From: Anaerolineaceae bacterium | GTDB lineage: Bacteria > Chloroflexota > Anaerolineae > Aggregatilineales > Phototrophicaceae | Direction: 5' to 3' | DNA: 64,000 bases | NCBI GenBank assembly: GCA_016124855.1 | Contig: WGMX01000005.1 | Location: 1-64,000 of the forward strand | In this document: positions 17,905 through 26,991 of the stretch, piece after piece | Numbering within the stretch: position 1 is the stretch's first letter | How the letters are laid out: each line of letters starts with the position of its first letter | Position numbers and translations under genes: made by a program | The notes under the pieces: generated by a model | Told to the model about the DNA's origin: nothing | Databases searched by the model: none | What the model saw: the letters and a program-made list of their open reading frames with translations, nothing else

Positions 17905-19098
17905 TTAGCTGCTTGGGGTAGCCTCAGGAGTCATTTCACCTTCCATTTCCATCATGGGAGTTGTGGGGACTAACTCGAAGTTATCACCCTTAACTTGGAA
18001 GATATAGAAAGCGCCGTTCTTCACATCACCGTGCTCATCAAATGCTAGCGGGCCGCCCAAAATACTCGTTTCGATATCAGTCTTGGCGACTTCAGCGAGA
18101 ACAGTTTCACGAGTTAGTGTACCCGCATCAGACGCACGTTGAATAGCTTCCAAAATCACCATCGCCGCTTGGTACGTGGGCGGGCCAAATGTACCAAATT
18201 CACCGTACTCATCAATATAGCGTTTGACAACATCAGCCGATGATTCCAGCTTATGAATATCCGGCGCAAAGGCTGAAACGTAAGCGCCTTCAGTTGCACC
18301 GGCTGCGCCCTTGATGAAGTCATCAACCGATTGGAAGCCATCCGCACCGAAAACAGTAATTGATGCACCTTGGTCAAGAATTGCCTTCGCCAGCAAAGCA
18401 CCCTGCGAAGCAATTTGCCCCGGGAAGAATATGGCTTCAGCACCTGCGCCAACGGCCTTGGTGACGAGCGTCGAAAAATCCTGATCAGTTTGCTTGACCG
18501 AGTCACGCCCGACAACCGTACCGCCAGCCGCTTCAAAAGCCTCTGCCGCTTGGTCAGCTAGACCAGCTGCATATGAACTCTGGTCATCAATGATGAAGAT
18601 TTTGGTCAACCCTAATTCTTTGGCCATAAAGTTACCATCCGTCGGGCCTTGGGCATCATCTGTTGGAATAACACGGAAGAAAGTGTCAAAGCCGCTGGCG
18701 GTCAATGATGGGCGGGTAGCTGACGGAGAAACATTTACCAAGCGGGCTTCTTTGAAAGCTGCTCCGGTCGCTTCAACTTCTTGGCTGCCAGACGGGCCAA
18801 CCACACCATAAATATCAGGATCAGCGATCATAGATGCGGCAACCGTAACGGCCTTTGAAGCATCTAATTCGGTATCGCCTTCAACCAATTCGACATTCCA
18901 TCCACTGGACTTGTTGAAATCTTCAACTGCCAATTTAGCCCAGTTGAGCTGCTCGGTCCCAATTGAAGCAGCGTTGCCGGTGAACGGCCCCATGATACCA
19001 ATTTTGATTGTTGGCGTTTGAGCCAAAGCAACCGAGCTAAAAGCCATCGGTACGAGGGCAAGTGCCAATATCCCAATAAGCGACTTTCTGAACTTCAT
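17905..19098 (-). CDS. livK: Amino-acid ABC transporter substrate-binding protein, LivK-type
   Basis: A 397-residue periplasmic-type binding protein (Peripla_BP_6). I start it at 19098, which gives a signal peptide MKFRKSLIGILALALVPMAF cut after ALAQ; the longer frame to 19185 lacks a ribosome site. The mature start IKIGIMGPFTGNAASIG and GVVGPSGSQEVEA are typical. A C-terminal Glu/Met/Thr-rich tail (MMEMEGEMTPEATPSS) is unusual. It is the first gene of the importer operon. The ligand should be a hydrophobic or aromatic amino acid or related compound; nearby kynurenine/anthranilate genes make aromatic ligands worth considering. Confidence 0.9.
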   Translation of the reverse strand: MKFRKSLIGILALALVPMAFSSVALAQTPTIKIGIMGPFTGNAASIGTEQLNWAKLAVEDFNKSSGWNVELVEGDTELDASKAVTVAASMIADPDIYGVVGPSGSQEVEATGAAFKEARLVNVSPSATRPSLTASGFDTFFRVIPTDDAQGPTDGNFMAKELGLTKIFIIDDQSSYAAGLADQAAEAFEAAGGTVVGRDSVKQTDQDFSTLVTKAVGAGAEAIFFPGQIASQGALLAKAILDQGASITVFGADGFQSVDDFIKGAAGATEGAYVSAFAPDIHKLESSADVVKRYIDEYGEFGTFGPPTYQAAMVILEAIQRASDAGTLTRETVLAEVAKTDIETSILGGPLAFDEHGDVKNGAFYIFQVKGDNFELVPTTPMMEMEGEMTPEATPSS

Positions 19099-19194
19099 GA
19101 CAGCGTTTCCCTTTCTTAAAAAGAACGAACGACTTCCCAAATTGCCTAGACCTTTAATGTTTTTGTGGGCATAAACCTGCCCCACAGGAATAAT

Positions 19195-19223
19195 GTTATA
19201 CCGTTACATCTTTCTCAGCGCAA
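19195..19223 (-). promoter_or_regulatory. Candidate livK promoter
   Basis: On the minus strand TTGCGC (19218-19223), a 17-base spacer and TATAAC (19195-19200) form a plausible sigma-70 promoter about 100 bases before livK. A hairpin TGTGGGC/GCCCCACA (19164-19186) would lie in the leader. The -35 box is weak. Confidence 0.45.
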
Positions 19224-19370
19224 ATAATTCCTTTAGGTCTAAAATAATTTTGTGGAGATCATAGACATAATGTACCGCAGTTGTCGAATTTATGCTCTTG
19301 ATTAACAGATTAGCAGTCCATTTGGGATGTGACATGATACGCTACAGGCTATACTCTTTACCGGATAAGT

Positions 19371-20378
19371 ATGCTAATAAGGGATGCGGATACCGTGCGC
19401 TACACAAATTTAGGACGAACCGGTTTAAAAATTTCGGTGATTGGCTTAGGCTGCGGCAACTTCGGCGGCATCGGTAGTGCGCCAGCCTTTTTCGGCAAAG
19501 GTGAAAGCGAAGAAGAAGCCTTCGCCATTATGGATACCGCTTGGGAAATGGGCATCAACTTCTTCGATACAGCGGATGCTTATGGTGGTGGTCGCAGTGA
19601 AACGGCCATCGGCAAATGGATGAAGGCGAAGGGAGCAGCAGTTCGTGACCAACTGATTTTATCCTCCAAAGTGTTTAATCCGGTAGGCGATGGGCCAAAC
19701 GATTATGGTTTATCACGGCGGCATATTCTGCGGCAGGTTGAGCGAAGTTTGCAGCGCTTGGGCGTTGACCATATTGACATGTATTTGATGCATGAACCAG
19801 ACCCAACGACTCCGCTAGAAGAAACCATTCATGCCATGGATGATCTGGTGCGGCAGGGAAAAGTGCATTACATCGGTGCATCCAATATGCCTGCTTGGTT
19901 GATGACCAAAGCTTTGTGGATTAGCGACAAGTACAATTTGCATCGTTTCGAATGGATTCAAAACTCATATAGTCTGCTTGAGCGAACAGACGACCGTGAA
20001 GTGCTGCCGTTGGTGGCAGATCAAGGTTTAGGGTATACGCCTTTTAGTCCGTTGGCGGGTGGTTGGCTGACCGGCAAGTACACATCAGCGGCTGATTTTA
20101 CTGCGAGTTCACGGATGGGCATGCGACCTGAACCATACCAAAGGTTGATCAACCAAAATGTCTTTGATGGGCTGGCAAAATTCAAAGCCGAGGCCGATAA
20201 ACGCGGTGTAAGCATGGGCGGCTTGGCAATTGCGTGGTTACTGAGCAATCCGTTAATTACTGCGCCGATCATCGGGCCACGTAAACCAGCTCATTTTCAG
20301 CCTGTAGAAGAGGCTCTTAAGTTAAATCTGCAACCTGCCGAACGGGATGAATTGACTGCCTTGTTTCCGGGGTTGTAA
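19371..20378 (+). CDS. Aldo/keto reductase
   Basis: A 335-residue (beta/alpha)8 NADPH-dependent oxidoreductase. It has the AKR start YTNLGRTGLKISVIGLGCG, the catalytic tetrad residues in FFDTADAYGGG (Asp, Tyr), LILSSKVF (Lys) and MYLMHEPD (His), and a C-terminal cofactor region PIIGPRKPAHFQ. It should reduce an aldehyde or ketone. Position before the imine-reductase/dehydratase pair and near the TPP decarboxylase suggests it might handle an aldehyde from amino-acid breakdown, but that is a guess. The ATG at 19371 and a GTG at 19395 are both possible starts. Confidence 0.85.
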   Translation: MLIRDADTVRYTNLGRTGLKISVIGLGCGNFGGIGSAPAFFGKGESEEEAFAIMDTAWEMGINFFDTADAYGGGRSETAIGKWMKAKGAAVRDQLILSSKVFNPVGDGPNDYGLSRRHILRQVERSLQRLGVDHIDMYLMHEPDPTTPLEETIHAMDDLVRQGKVHYIGASNMPAWLMTKALWISDKYNLHRFEWIQNSYSLLERTDDREVLPLVADQGLGYTPFSPLAGGWLTGKYTSAADFTASSRMGMRPEPYQRLINQNVFDGLAKFKAEADKRGVSMGGLAIAWLLSNPLITAPIIGPRKPAHFQPVEEALKLNLQPAERDELTALFPGL

Positions 20379-20406
20379 TTCACGTACCGAGACAAACAAA
20401 GTTATT

Positions 20407-20420
20407 AGACTGGCGACTGA
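20407..20420. repeat. Short intergenic word AGACTGGCGACTGA
   Basis: The same 14 bases occur at 60442-60455. Both lie about 30 bases upstream of a start codon, just before the ribosome site. Confidence 0.6.
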
Positions 20421-20450
20421 CAGCTAGCGGCAAAAAGAAAGGCATTCTTG

Positions 20451-21455
20451 ATGAAAGTCTTGATGATTAACCAAGATGAAGTTCGGCAGCTTTTGCCGAT
20501 GAACGAATGTATGGATGTAATGGCGGATACCCTGAAAACGTTGTCTGAAGGCAATGCGATCTTACCACTGCGTCCGGTGATGTGGCTGCCGGAAAAAGTT
20601 GGTGCTTTGGGGATGATGCCCAGCTATTTAGGCAGCATTGGCATGATGGGCTTAAAAGTCGTCAGCGTGTTTCCGGGTAACCACGGCACGGAATACGATT
20701 CGCATATCGGTGCGGTGATGCTGTACGAAACCAAACATGGTCAACTGCTAGCAATTGTCGATGCCAGTGAAATTACCGCTATTCGGACAGCAGCCGTCAG
20801 CGGTGTAGCAACAAGAGCATTAGCACGGGAAGATGCCGGCAATTTGACAATTATGGGCGCAGGCATTCAAGGCAAATCACATTTGGAAGCGATGCTCGTT
20901 GCACGAAATATCAAGCGGGTACGGATTTGGAGCCGCAATGCTGACCATGCCAAAGCCTTTGCCGAGCGTGAAAGTAAACGCCACAACATCAATATCGAGG
21001 CAATTGCGGATGCTCAACAAGCAGTTGAGGGTGCGGATATTATCTGTACAACCACATCGTCACCAGAACCCATTTTGAAGGGTGAATGGCTTCAAGAAGG
21101 CGTACATGTGAATGCGGTTGGTTCGAGTGTGGCATTTACACGGGAACTGGATACGGCAGCAGTGGTCAAATCCAAGCTGTTCGTTGATCGCAAAGAATCA
21201 ACCGTCAATGAGGCGGGCGATTTCCTGTTTCCGAAGAAGGAAGGCGCAATTGATGACAGCCACATCAAAGGTGATTTGGGTGATGTGCTGCTGGGCAAAA
21301 TCAAAAGCCGTGAATCCAATGATGAGATTACTTTATTTAAGTCATTGGGTTTGGCAGTCGAAGATGTGGCATCAGCACATCATATTTATGTCAAAGCCTT
21401 AGAACGAAACATGGGAATTGCTGTCGAGTTGGGAGGCAGCCGACATGACAACTAA
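20451..21455 (+). CDS. Ornithine cyclodeaminase / mu-crystallin family imine reductase
   Basis: A 334-residue member of the OCD/mu-crystallin family. It shows a Rossmann NAD(P) motif (TIMGAGIQGKSHLEAM), the substrate region SEITAIRTAAVSGVATR, and VNAVGSS plus GDLGDVLLGK. Family members are ornithine cyclodeaminases, alanine dehydrogenases, ketimine reductases, and the EutC and BhcD enzymes. The next gene, a threonine-dehydratase-like enzyme, overlaps its end by 11 bases. That pairing favours an imine reductase acting on a dehydratase product rather than cyclodeamination. ATG at 20451 is chosen because AAAGG lies eight bases before it. Confidence 0.85.
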   Translation: MKVLMINQDEVRQLLPMNECMDVMADTLKTLSEGNAILPLRPVMWLPEKVGALGMMPSYLGSIGMMGLKVVSVFPGNHGTEYDSHIGAVMLYETKHGQLLAIVDASEITAIRTAAVSGVATRALAREDAGNLTIMGAGIQGKSHLEAMLVARNIKRVRIWSRNADHAKAFAERESKRHNINIEAIADAQQAVEGADIICTTTSSPEPILKGEWLQEGVHVNAVGSSVAFTRELDTAAVVKSKLFVDRKESTVNEAGDFLFPKKEGAIDDSHIKGDLGDVLLGKIKSRESNDEITLFKSLGLAVEDVASAHHIYVKALERNMGIAVELGGSRHDN

Positions 21456-22401
21456 TCCGATTTCGTTAGCCGATATTCAAGCGGCAAGAGAACGGCTTGT
21501 TGGTTCAGCGATTCGAACACCACTGATTAAGCTCAACGTGGACAATACACCAGCCGAAATTTACCTCAAGTTGGAAAATTTGCAGCCGATTGGCTCATTT
21601 AAATTACGAGGTGCGGGCAATGCGATGGCCTTAGCAACACCGGAGCAGTTGGCGAAAGGCGTGTATACCTGTAGTGCTGGAAATATGGCGCAAGGGGTAG
21701 CTTGGAATGCACGGCGGTTGGGCATTCCATGTACGGCGGTTGTACCTGACCATGCACCAGAAACCAAGCTGGCAGCCATCAAACGATTGGGCGGCGAAAT
21801 CATCAAAGTGCCGTTTGACGAGTGGTGGAATGTGATGGTGACACATCATTATGAGGGCTTGGATGGCTTGTTTGTGCATCCGGTGAGTGATCCGGCAGTG
21901 ATGGCGGGGAACGGGACAATCGGATTGGAAATCTTAGAAGATTTGCCAGATGTGGACACGATTGTGATTCCATATGGTGGCGGCGGCTTAAGCTGCGGGG
22001 TGGCAACAGCGGCAAGAGCATTAAAGACAAAACTACTGATTTATGCGGCTGAGGTCGAAACATCAGCGGCATTTGCGGGAGCATTAGCAGCAGGCGAAAA
22101 AGTAGCTATTAACTATCAAGCCAGTTTTGTAGATGGCATCGGCAGTGGCAGTGTCCTAGACGACATGTGGCCGTTGGCAAAAATGCTACTAGATGGGTCA
22201 TTGGTGATGTCATTAGCCGAAGTTGCCGAAGCGATTCGACTGTTGGCTGAACGTAATCGGGTGATTGCCGAGGGTGCAGGTGCGACACCAGTGGCAGCAG
22301 CATTATCGGGTAAAGCAGGCGGTGGCAAAATCGTTTGCATTGTATCCGGTGGCAACATCGACTTTGAAAAGCTGACGAAGATTTTCAAGCGAGAGATTTG
22401 A
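21445..22401 (+). CDS. Threonine dehydratase / serine racemase-like PLP enzyme
   Basis: A 318-residue fold-type II PLP enzyme with the Schiff-base lysine in GSFKLRGAGN and the phosphate loop PYGGGGLSCG. It lacks the C-terminal ACT regulatory domain, so it is a catabolic type (TdcB, EutB, BhcB or serine racemase class). It should eliminate a beta substituent from a beta-hydroxy amino acid to give an enamine/imine. GGAGG lies eight bases before its ATG and the frame overlaps the OCD gene, so the two are co-translated. EutB-EutC and BhcB-BhcD are known pairs of the same two families. Confidence 0.85.
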   Translation: MTTNPISLADIQAARERLVGSAIRTPLIKLNVDNTPAEIYLKLENLQPIGSFKLRGAGNAMALATPEQLAKGVYTCSAGNMAQGVAWNARRLGIPCTAVVPDHAPETKLAAIKRLGGEIIKVPFDEWWNVMVTHHYEGLDGLFVHPVSDPAVMAGNGTIGLEILEDLPDVDTIVIPYGGGGLSCGVATAARALKTKLLIYAAEVETSAAFAGALAAGEKVAINYQASFVDGIGSGSVLDDMWPLAKMLLDGSLVMSLAEVAEAIRLLAERNRVIAEGAGATPVAAALSGKAGGGKIVCIVSGGNIDFEKLTKIFKREI

Positions 22402-22437
22402 TAGCAGTTGCAAGTTACAAGAAGCAAGCTGCAAGAA

Positions 22438-22481
22438 AGTACCGAGTACCGAGTACCGAGTACCGAGTACCGAGTACCGAG
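22438..22481. repeat. Heptanucleotide tandem repeat (AGTACCG)6
   Basis: Six perfect copies of AGTACCG (22438-22479) plus AG follow the dehydratase gene. The word GTACCGAG also appears at 20384. The array is intergenic, and seven-base periodicity would destroy a reading frame. Confidence 0.9.
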
Positions 22482-22532
22482 AAAAGGCTAATGTTGGTTG
22501 TTTGAGAAGTCAAGCAAATTCTAACGTTGGCG

Positions 22533-22565
22533 ATTTACCTGCTATGCAGGTGCTAGCAGGTAAAT
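22533..22565. terminator. Strong intergenic hairpin without U-run
   Basis: ATTTACCTGCTA pairs perfectly with TAGCAGGTAAAT around a 9-nt loop, 132 bases after the dehydratase stop and between convergent genes. It could end transcription or protect mRNA. No poly-T follows on either strand. Confidence 0.5.
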
Positions 22566-22666
22566 TGAGGGATACGAAAAAGCCTGATTTTGTGAATTTT
22601 TGGTTTGTATGGGTTTTATCAAACCGAAATCCAACTTGAAGGTTTGTGATGTAAACGTGTTTAATC

Positions 22667-23155
22667 TTAGGTGGATATGGGAGTATCTAACTTCACTTCT
22701 TCCTTATCTTTTTGGCGCATTCCTTGACCAATAAAGAAGATAACAATCACGGCTCCGAATGCGGCGGCAAGATAGTTATAGGGAGCCATGTCGAAAGACT
22801 TTTCCATAGAGCAGAATTCGAGTGAAATCGGTTCACATGGTGGACGGAGGAATTTTGGGATAGTCATCCACAATGTCAAACGGGGAACCATCGCACGAAA
22901 AGTCTCCTTTTGTTCATTTTGATTGACACAAGCTGGAGACTGGTCTTGACATATCCGATCTTCAAATTGATAAAAATCGTAGACACCGATGCCTATTCCG
23001 CTGCCAGCATAAGCGATAGATAAAAATATTATGACGGCAATACTCGTCGTCACCATAATTCTTAACCACCGAGATCGCTTCCGAAGGGCAAGCCCAATCC
23101 CGAAAAAGACGGCAACAATTATTACAAGAATGACAAGAAGTAATATAAGTTGCAT
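22667..23155 (-). CDS. Small membrane protein of unknown function
   Basis: A 162-residue protein with two N-terminal helices (LILLLVILVIIVAVFFGI, IMVTTSIAVIIFLSIAYAG), an extracytoplasmic loop of about 60 residues with five cysteines (CQDQSPAC and CEPISLEFC among them) that may form disulfides, and one C-terminal helix followed by a Lys/Glu tail. I do not recognise the family. The second ATG (23155) has better spacing to GAGG than the first at 23158. It stands between convergent and co-directed metabolic genes with no obvious link. Confidence 0.6.
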   Translation of the reverse strand: MQLILLLVILVIIVAVFFGIGLALRKRSRWLRIMVTTSIAVIIFLSIAYAGSGIGIGVYDFYQFEDRICQDQSPACVNQNEQKETFRAMVPRLTLWMTIPKFLRPPCEPISLEFCSMEKSFDMAPYNYLAAAFGAVIVIFFIGQGMRQKDKEEVKLDTPIST

Positions 23156-23181
23156 CATTGCCTCTCTACCTAATACAAGAA

Positions 23182-23961
23182 TTATACGCCGTAGCTGCTC
23201 GGTGAGAGTGTGAGGCCGCCGTCGATGACGATGACTTGTCCGGTGAGAAAGCTGCTGGCAGGACTGGCGAGATAGAGGGCGAGACCTTCAAGTTCTTCGA
23301 CGCTGGCGATGCGTCCGGCGGGTGTGTTGGCGATAATCTTGGCGTTAACTTCTTGGTTGCCCCAAACGGCTTGGCTAAACTTGGTTTTGACGAAACCGGG
23401 GGCAATCGCATTCACTTGAATGTTATGTTCAGCCAGTTCAACCGCCAGCACTTTAGTCATCATAATCACCGCCGCTTTGGTAATGCCATACAACCCTACC
23501 CCCGGATTAGGTGTGATGCCAGCAATCGAAGCCACATTAATGACTTTGCCGCCACCGCGTTCGATCATTGAAGGCACAGCCGCTTGAATCAGGCGGAAGT
23601 GACCGCGCAAATTCACATCAAGGGTTTTGTCCCACAGGCTTTCGTCAGCGGTCAAGAGTTTGCCAAAGTGCGGATTGGTTCCGGCATTGTTGACGACAAT
23701 ATCCACGCCGCCAAACGTTTTAACCACTTCATCAACCATCGCTTTGACCGCCGATGCATCACCCATATGAGCCGCAATGGGCAAGGCTTCGCCACCGGAT
23801 TGACGAATGGAGTCCGCAACGGCGCTTAGACCATCTAACTTACGACTGACAAGCGCGACTTTCGCGCCAACCCCAGCATAAGTATGAGCAATCGACTCAC
23901 CGATTCCGCGTGACGCGCCGGTAACAATGGCGACTTTTCCCTCAAGTGAGAAGGTTGGCAT
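23182..23961 (-). CDS. Short-chain dehydrogenase/reductase
   Basis: A classical SDR of 259 residues with the NAD(P) motif TGASRGIG near residue 15, NNAG in VVNNAGTNPHFG, the catalytic Ser-Tyr-Lys in INVASIAG and GLYGITKAAV, and a C-terminal LTGQVIVIDGG. Start ATG at 23961 has AGGA seven bases upstream; the longer frame to 24030 does not. It is divergent from the anthranilyl-CoA operon about 185 bases away. It could supply a 3-hydroxyacyl-CoA dehydrogenase step there, but SDR substrates cannot be read from sequence. Confidence 0.85.
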   Translation of the reverse strand: MPTFSLEGKVAIVTGASRGIGESIAHTYAGVGAKVALVSRKLDGLSAVADSIRQSGGEALPIAAHMGDASAVKAMVDEVVKTFGGVDIVVNNAGTNPHFGKLLTADESLWDKTLDVNLRGHFRLIQAAVPSMIERGGGKVINVASIAGITPNPGVGLYGITKAAVIMMTKVLAVELAEHNIQVNAIAPGFVKTKFSQAVWGNQEVNAKIIANTPAGRIASVEELEGLALYLASPASSFLTGQVIVIDGGLTLSPSSYGV

Positions 23962-24033
23962 AGCAATTCCTTGACAATTGAATATTTTAGGGTTAAACAT
24001 TTTAGATGTAATATACCACAAAGATCGCAAACT

Positions 24034-24092
24034 TCACCCCCTCCCTAACCCTCCCCCGCATCCGCAGGAGGCTTCGCACAGCGATGGAGGGA
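24034..24092. repeat. GC-rich imperfect inverted repeat, copy A
   Basis: The core CCCTCCCTAACCCTCCCC and the later GGAGGGA are partly self-complementary. The same core (ACCCTCCCCCGC) recurs at 26471-26482 inside the marR gene. This copy is in the divergent promoter region before the monooxygenase/reductase gene. Confidence 0.6.
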
Positions 24093-24145
24093 ATCAATGC
24101 TACAACTTGGGGTGTATCTATTAAAAATGTTGATCGGAAAACGTT

Positions 24146-26446
24146 ATGTGGATTGTCTGTATTGGTGGTGGGCCTGCCGGTTTGTACTTCGCGCTGCTGA
24201 CCAAGAAGGCGAACCCAACTTATCGCGTGACCGTTTTAGAGCGCAACCGTCCAAACGACACATTTGGCTGGGGTGTGGTTTTCAGCGACCAGACCTTAGG
24301 CAACATGCAAAAGGCTGATCAGCAAACCCACGACCAAATCCTCAACAGCTTCAACCATTGGGACAACATCGACGTTCACTTCAAAGGCCGAACCATTACG
24401 TCAGGTGGTCATGGCTTCTGCGGCATCGGACGACAGCGGATGCTCAATATCTTGCAAGATCGCTGCCAAGAACTCGATGTTGAACTATGCTTCCAGAGCG
24501 AAGTCACTGACGAATCGGTTTATGCCGACGCTGATTTGATTATCGCCAGCGACGGCGCAAACAGTGCCATCCGCCGCAAATATGCCGAACACTTCCAGCC
24601 GGAAATCGACAAACGTGTTTGTAAATATGTCTGGTTGGGAACGCATCAAAAATTTGATGCCTTCACCTTTGCTTTCGAAGAAACTGAATGGGGTTGGTTC
24701 CAAGCCCACGCCTATCAATTTGACGAAGATACCAGCACCTTCATCGTGGAAACGCCGGAGGAAAATTGGCTGGCGGCTGGCCTCGACAAAATGGATGTTG
24801 ACCAAACGGTAGCGTTTTGTGAAAAGCTGTTTGGCAAATATCTCGGCGGACACAGTTTGATGAGTAATGCCAAGCATCTCAAGTCGCCGTGGATTAATTT
24901 CCTGCGAATCACCAACCAACATTGGACGTACAAGAACATGGTGCTGATGGGCGATGCTGCCCACACAGCCCATTTCTCGATTGGTTCTGGAACTAAGCTA
25001 GCGCTGGAAGATGCCATTGCACTCGCACGAACGATGCAGCAGCATAAAGATGTGCCGGGCGCGTTGGCCGCTTATGAGGCTGAACGGCGCGTCGAAGTGC
25101 TGAAAATCCAAAATGCCGCGCGTAACAGCACCGATTGGTTCGAGAATGTTGACCGTTATACGGGAATGCAAGCGGAACAGTTCGCCTACAGTTTGCTCAC
25201 GCGCAGCCAACGGATTTCGCACGAAAATCTGCGCCTGCGTGATAAAAATTATGTCGCAGGCATGGAAAGCTGGATTGCCGAGCAAAGTGGTTTACCTGCC
25301 AAACCCATTCCACCGATGTTCACACCGTTTTCGCTGCGTGGCGTAACGCTCAACAACCGTGTCGTCGTTTCACCGATGGCGATGTACTCATGCGTCGATG
25401 GCACACCAGACGATTTTTATCTGGTGCATTTGGGCAGTCGGGCACACGGTGGCGCAGGCCTAGTTTTTACGGAAATGACCTGCGTTTCAGCCGACGCGCG
25501 GATTTCCCCCGGCTGCGCGGGTATGTATAAACCGGAACACAAAACAGCTTGGAAGCGGATTGTGGATTATGTCCACACCCGCACACAGGCCAAAATCGCC
25601 ATGCAGTTGGGTCATGCCGGGCCGAAAGGTTCGACACAACTGGGCTGGCAAGAAGACGGCGAACCGCTGCCCGATGGTAACTGGCCTCTGATTGCACCGT
25701 CCGATTTGCCGTATACGCCACATCACCAGACACCACGCCAGATGACACATGAAGATATGCAGCGGGTGAAGGCTGATTTTGTACGGGCGGCGGAGTGGGC
25801 AGCGGAATGTGGTTTTGACTGGTTGGAACTGCACTGCGCGCATGGTTATTTGCTGTCGGCGTTCATCTCGCCGCTAACCAATCAACGTGACGATGAATAC
25901 GGTGGTTCGCTGGAAAATCGCTGCCGTTATCCTTTAGAAGTTTTCAGTGCTATACGCGCTGTTTGGCCTGCCGATAAGCCGATGTCGGTGCGTATCTCGG
26001 CGCATGATTGGGCTGAAGGCGGCAATACGGCTGATGACGCAGTTGAAATCGCCAAGCTGTTCAAAGCGGCGGGTGTGGATTTGATGGATGTCTCATCCGG
26101 GCAAACCACCGCTAAAGCCCGACCGATTTACGGACGGATGTACCAAACACCCTTTGCTGACCGTATCCGCAATGAAATCGGTATTGCAACGATGGCGGTT
26201 GGGGCGATCTTCGAACCCGATCATGTCAACAGCATCATTGCCGCTGGTCGGGCTGATCTCTGCGCCCTCGCCCGACCCCATCTAGCTGATCCTTATTGGA
26301 CATTGCACGCTGCGGCACAACTCGACTACAACGATATGCAATGGCCTGATCCCTATCTCAGAGGCAAAGAGCAGTTGGAACGTAATCTGGCAAAAGCCGC
26401 TGCTTTACAAGCCGCACCACCTACTTCACCGGAGGAAGCCCCATGA
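24146..26446 (+). CDS. abmA: 2-aminobenzoyl-CoA monooxygenase/reductase (FAD monooxygenase fused to Old Yellow Enzyme)
   Basis: A 766-residue two-domain flavoprotein. Residues 1 to about 375 are an FAD aromatic hydroxylase with [16 protein letters not shown] and the second FAD motif [16 protein letters not shown]. Residues from about 390 are an Old Yellow Enzyme barrel ([50 protein letters not shown]). This fusion is characteristic of the enzyme that hydroxylates and reduces anthranilyl-CoA in Azoarcus evansii; salicylyl-CoA 5-hydroxylase homologues look alike. The 2-aminobenzoate-CoA ligase and kynureninase in the same operon favour anthranilyl-CoA. It is the first gene of the operon, overlapping marR by four bases. 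Confidence 0.88.
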   Translation: MWIVCIGGGPAGLYFALLTKKANPTYRVTVLERNRPNDTFGWGVVFSDQTLGNMQKADQQTHDQILNSFNHWDNIDVHFKGRTITSGGHGFCGIGRQRMLNILQDRCQELDVELCFQSEVTDESVYADADLIIASDGANSAIRRKYAEHFQPEIDKRVCKYVWLGTHQKFDAFTFAFEETEWGWFQAHAYQFDEDTSTFIVETPEENWLAAGLDKMDVDQTVAFCEKLFGKYLGGHSLMSNAKHLKSPWINFLRITNQHWTYKNMVLMGDAAHTAHFSIGSGTKLALEDAIALARTMQQHKDVPGALAAYEAERRVEVLKIQNAARNSTDWFENVDRYTGMQAEQFAYSLLTRSQRISHENLRLRDKNYVAGMESWIAEQSGLPAKPIPPMFTPFSLRGVTLNNRVVVSPMAMYSCVDGTPDDFYLVHLGSRAHGGAGLVFTEMTCVSADARISPGCAGMYKPEHKTAWKRIVDYVHTRTQAKIAMQLGHAGPKGSTQLGWQEDGEPLPDGNWPLIAPSDLPYTPHHQTPRQMTHEDMQRVKADFVRAAEWAAECGFDWLELHCAHGYLLSAFISPLTNQRDDEYGGSLENRCRYPLEVFSAIRAVWPADKPMSVRISAHDWAEGGNTADDAVEIAKLFKAAGVDLMDVSSGQTTAKARPIYGRMYQTPFADRIRNEIGIATMAVGAIFEPDHVNSIIAAGRADLCALARPHLADPYWTLHAAAQLDYNDMQWPDPYLRGKEQLERNLAKAAALQAAPPTSPEEAP

Positions 26447-26991
26447 GTCAAAGACAGAACCCCCACCCCAACCCTCCCCCGCAAGCGAGGGAGGGAGACA
26501 TTCTAGATACTCCTGTCATTGATCGAGAATCGAACGGTACAGAGCATGACCACACTTCACTGCGGTTATGGCTGCGGCTGTTGACATGCACCACCATGAT
26601 TGAAAACTGTGTCAAAAAAGGATTGCGAAGTGACTTTGAAACGACACTGCCGCGTTTCGATTTAATGGCGCAGTTAGAGCGCAATCCGCAAGGGTTAACG
26701 ATGGGTGATCTCTCGCAGCGCATGATGGTTTCGGGCGGCAATATCACGGGCATCACCGATCAGCTCGAAAAAGAAGGTCTGGTCGAACGTTTAAAGTTAC
26801 AGGGAGATCGCCGTGTTTATCATGTACGGTTGACAACTAAAGGCAAAGAATCTTTTAAATCAATGGCAAGAGTCCACGAGGAATGGATTATCGACTGGAT
26901 GAGCGATTTGACGATGGACGAACAGCACCTTTTGTATTCGATGCTGGGCAAGCTCAAAAAGAGTTTGCAGGAAAAGGGCTGCGAGTCGTGA
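26443..26991 (+). CDS. MarR-family regulator with repeat-derived N-terminus
   Basis: A 182-residue winged-helix protein. The DNA-binding region is [19 protein letters not shown] (recognition helix) and the wing [17 protein letters not shown]. Aromatic-degradation MarR proteins usually bind the CoA thioester and derepress their operon, so 2-aminobenzoyl-CoA is a likely effector. The start is secure: ATG overlaps the abmA stop (ATGA) and GGAGG is seven bases upstream. Residues 5-18 ([14 protein letters not shown]) are encoded by a palindromic repeat, making it longer than typical MarR proteins by about 20-30 residues. The GTGA at its end starts the next gene. Confidence 0.88.
   Translation: MSQRQNPHPNPPPQAREGDILDTPVIDRESNGTEHDHTSLRLWLRLLTCTTMIENCVKKGLRSDFETTLPRFDLMAQLERNPQGLTMGDLSQRMMVSGGNITGITDQLEKEGLVERLKLQGDRRVYHVRLTTKGKESFKSMARVHEEWIIDWMSDLTMDEQHLLYSMLGKLKKSLQEKGCES
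26459..26500. repeat. Palindromic GC-rich repeat inside marR, copy B
   Basis: CCCTCCCCCGC (26472-26482) pairs with GCGAGGGAGGG (26485-26495) with one mismatch and a two-base spacer. The element is in frame and is translated. Copy A in the operon's promoter region has the same left arm. Confidence 0.8.

Noticed and set aside
12781..22401. Complete beta-hydroxyaspartate cycle (BhcA-D)
   Set aside because: Families matching BhcA, BhcB and BhcD are present, but no BhcC-type aldolase is seen and BhcA-like assignment of the class V enzyme is not supported by a specific motif.
22438..22481. Possible CRISPR-like array
   Set aside because: The unit is only seven bases with no spacers and no cas genes are near; it is a simple tandem repeat.
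24485..24973. 162-codon minus-strand frame
   Set aside because: Fully inside the well-supported flavoprotein gene on the other strand; the same holds for most long antisense frames here.
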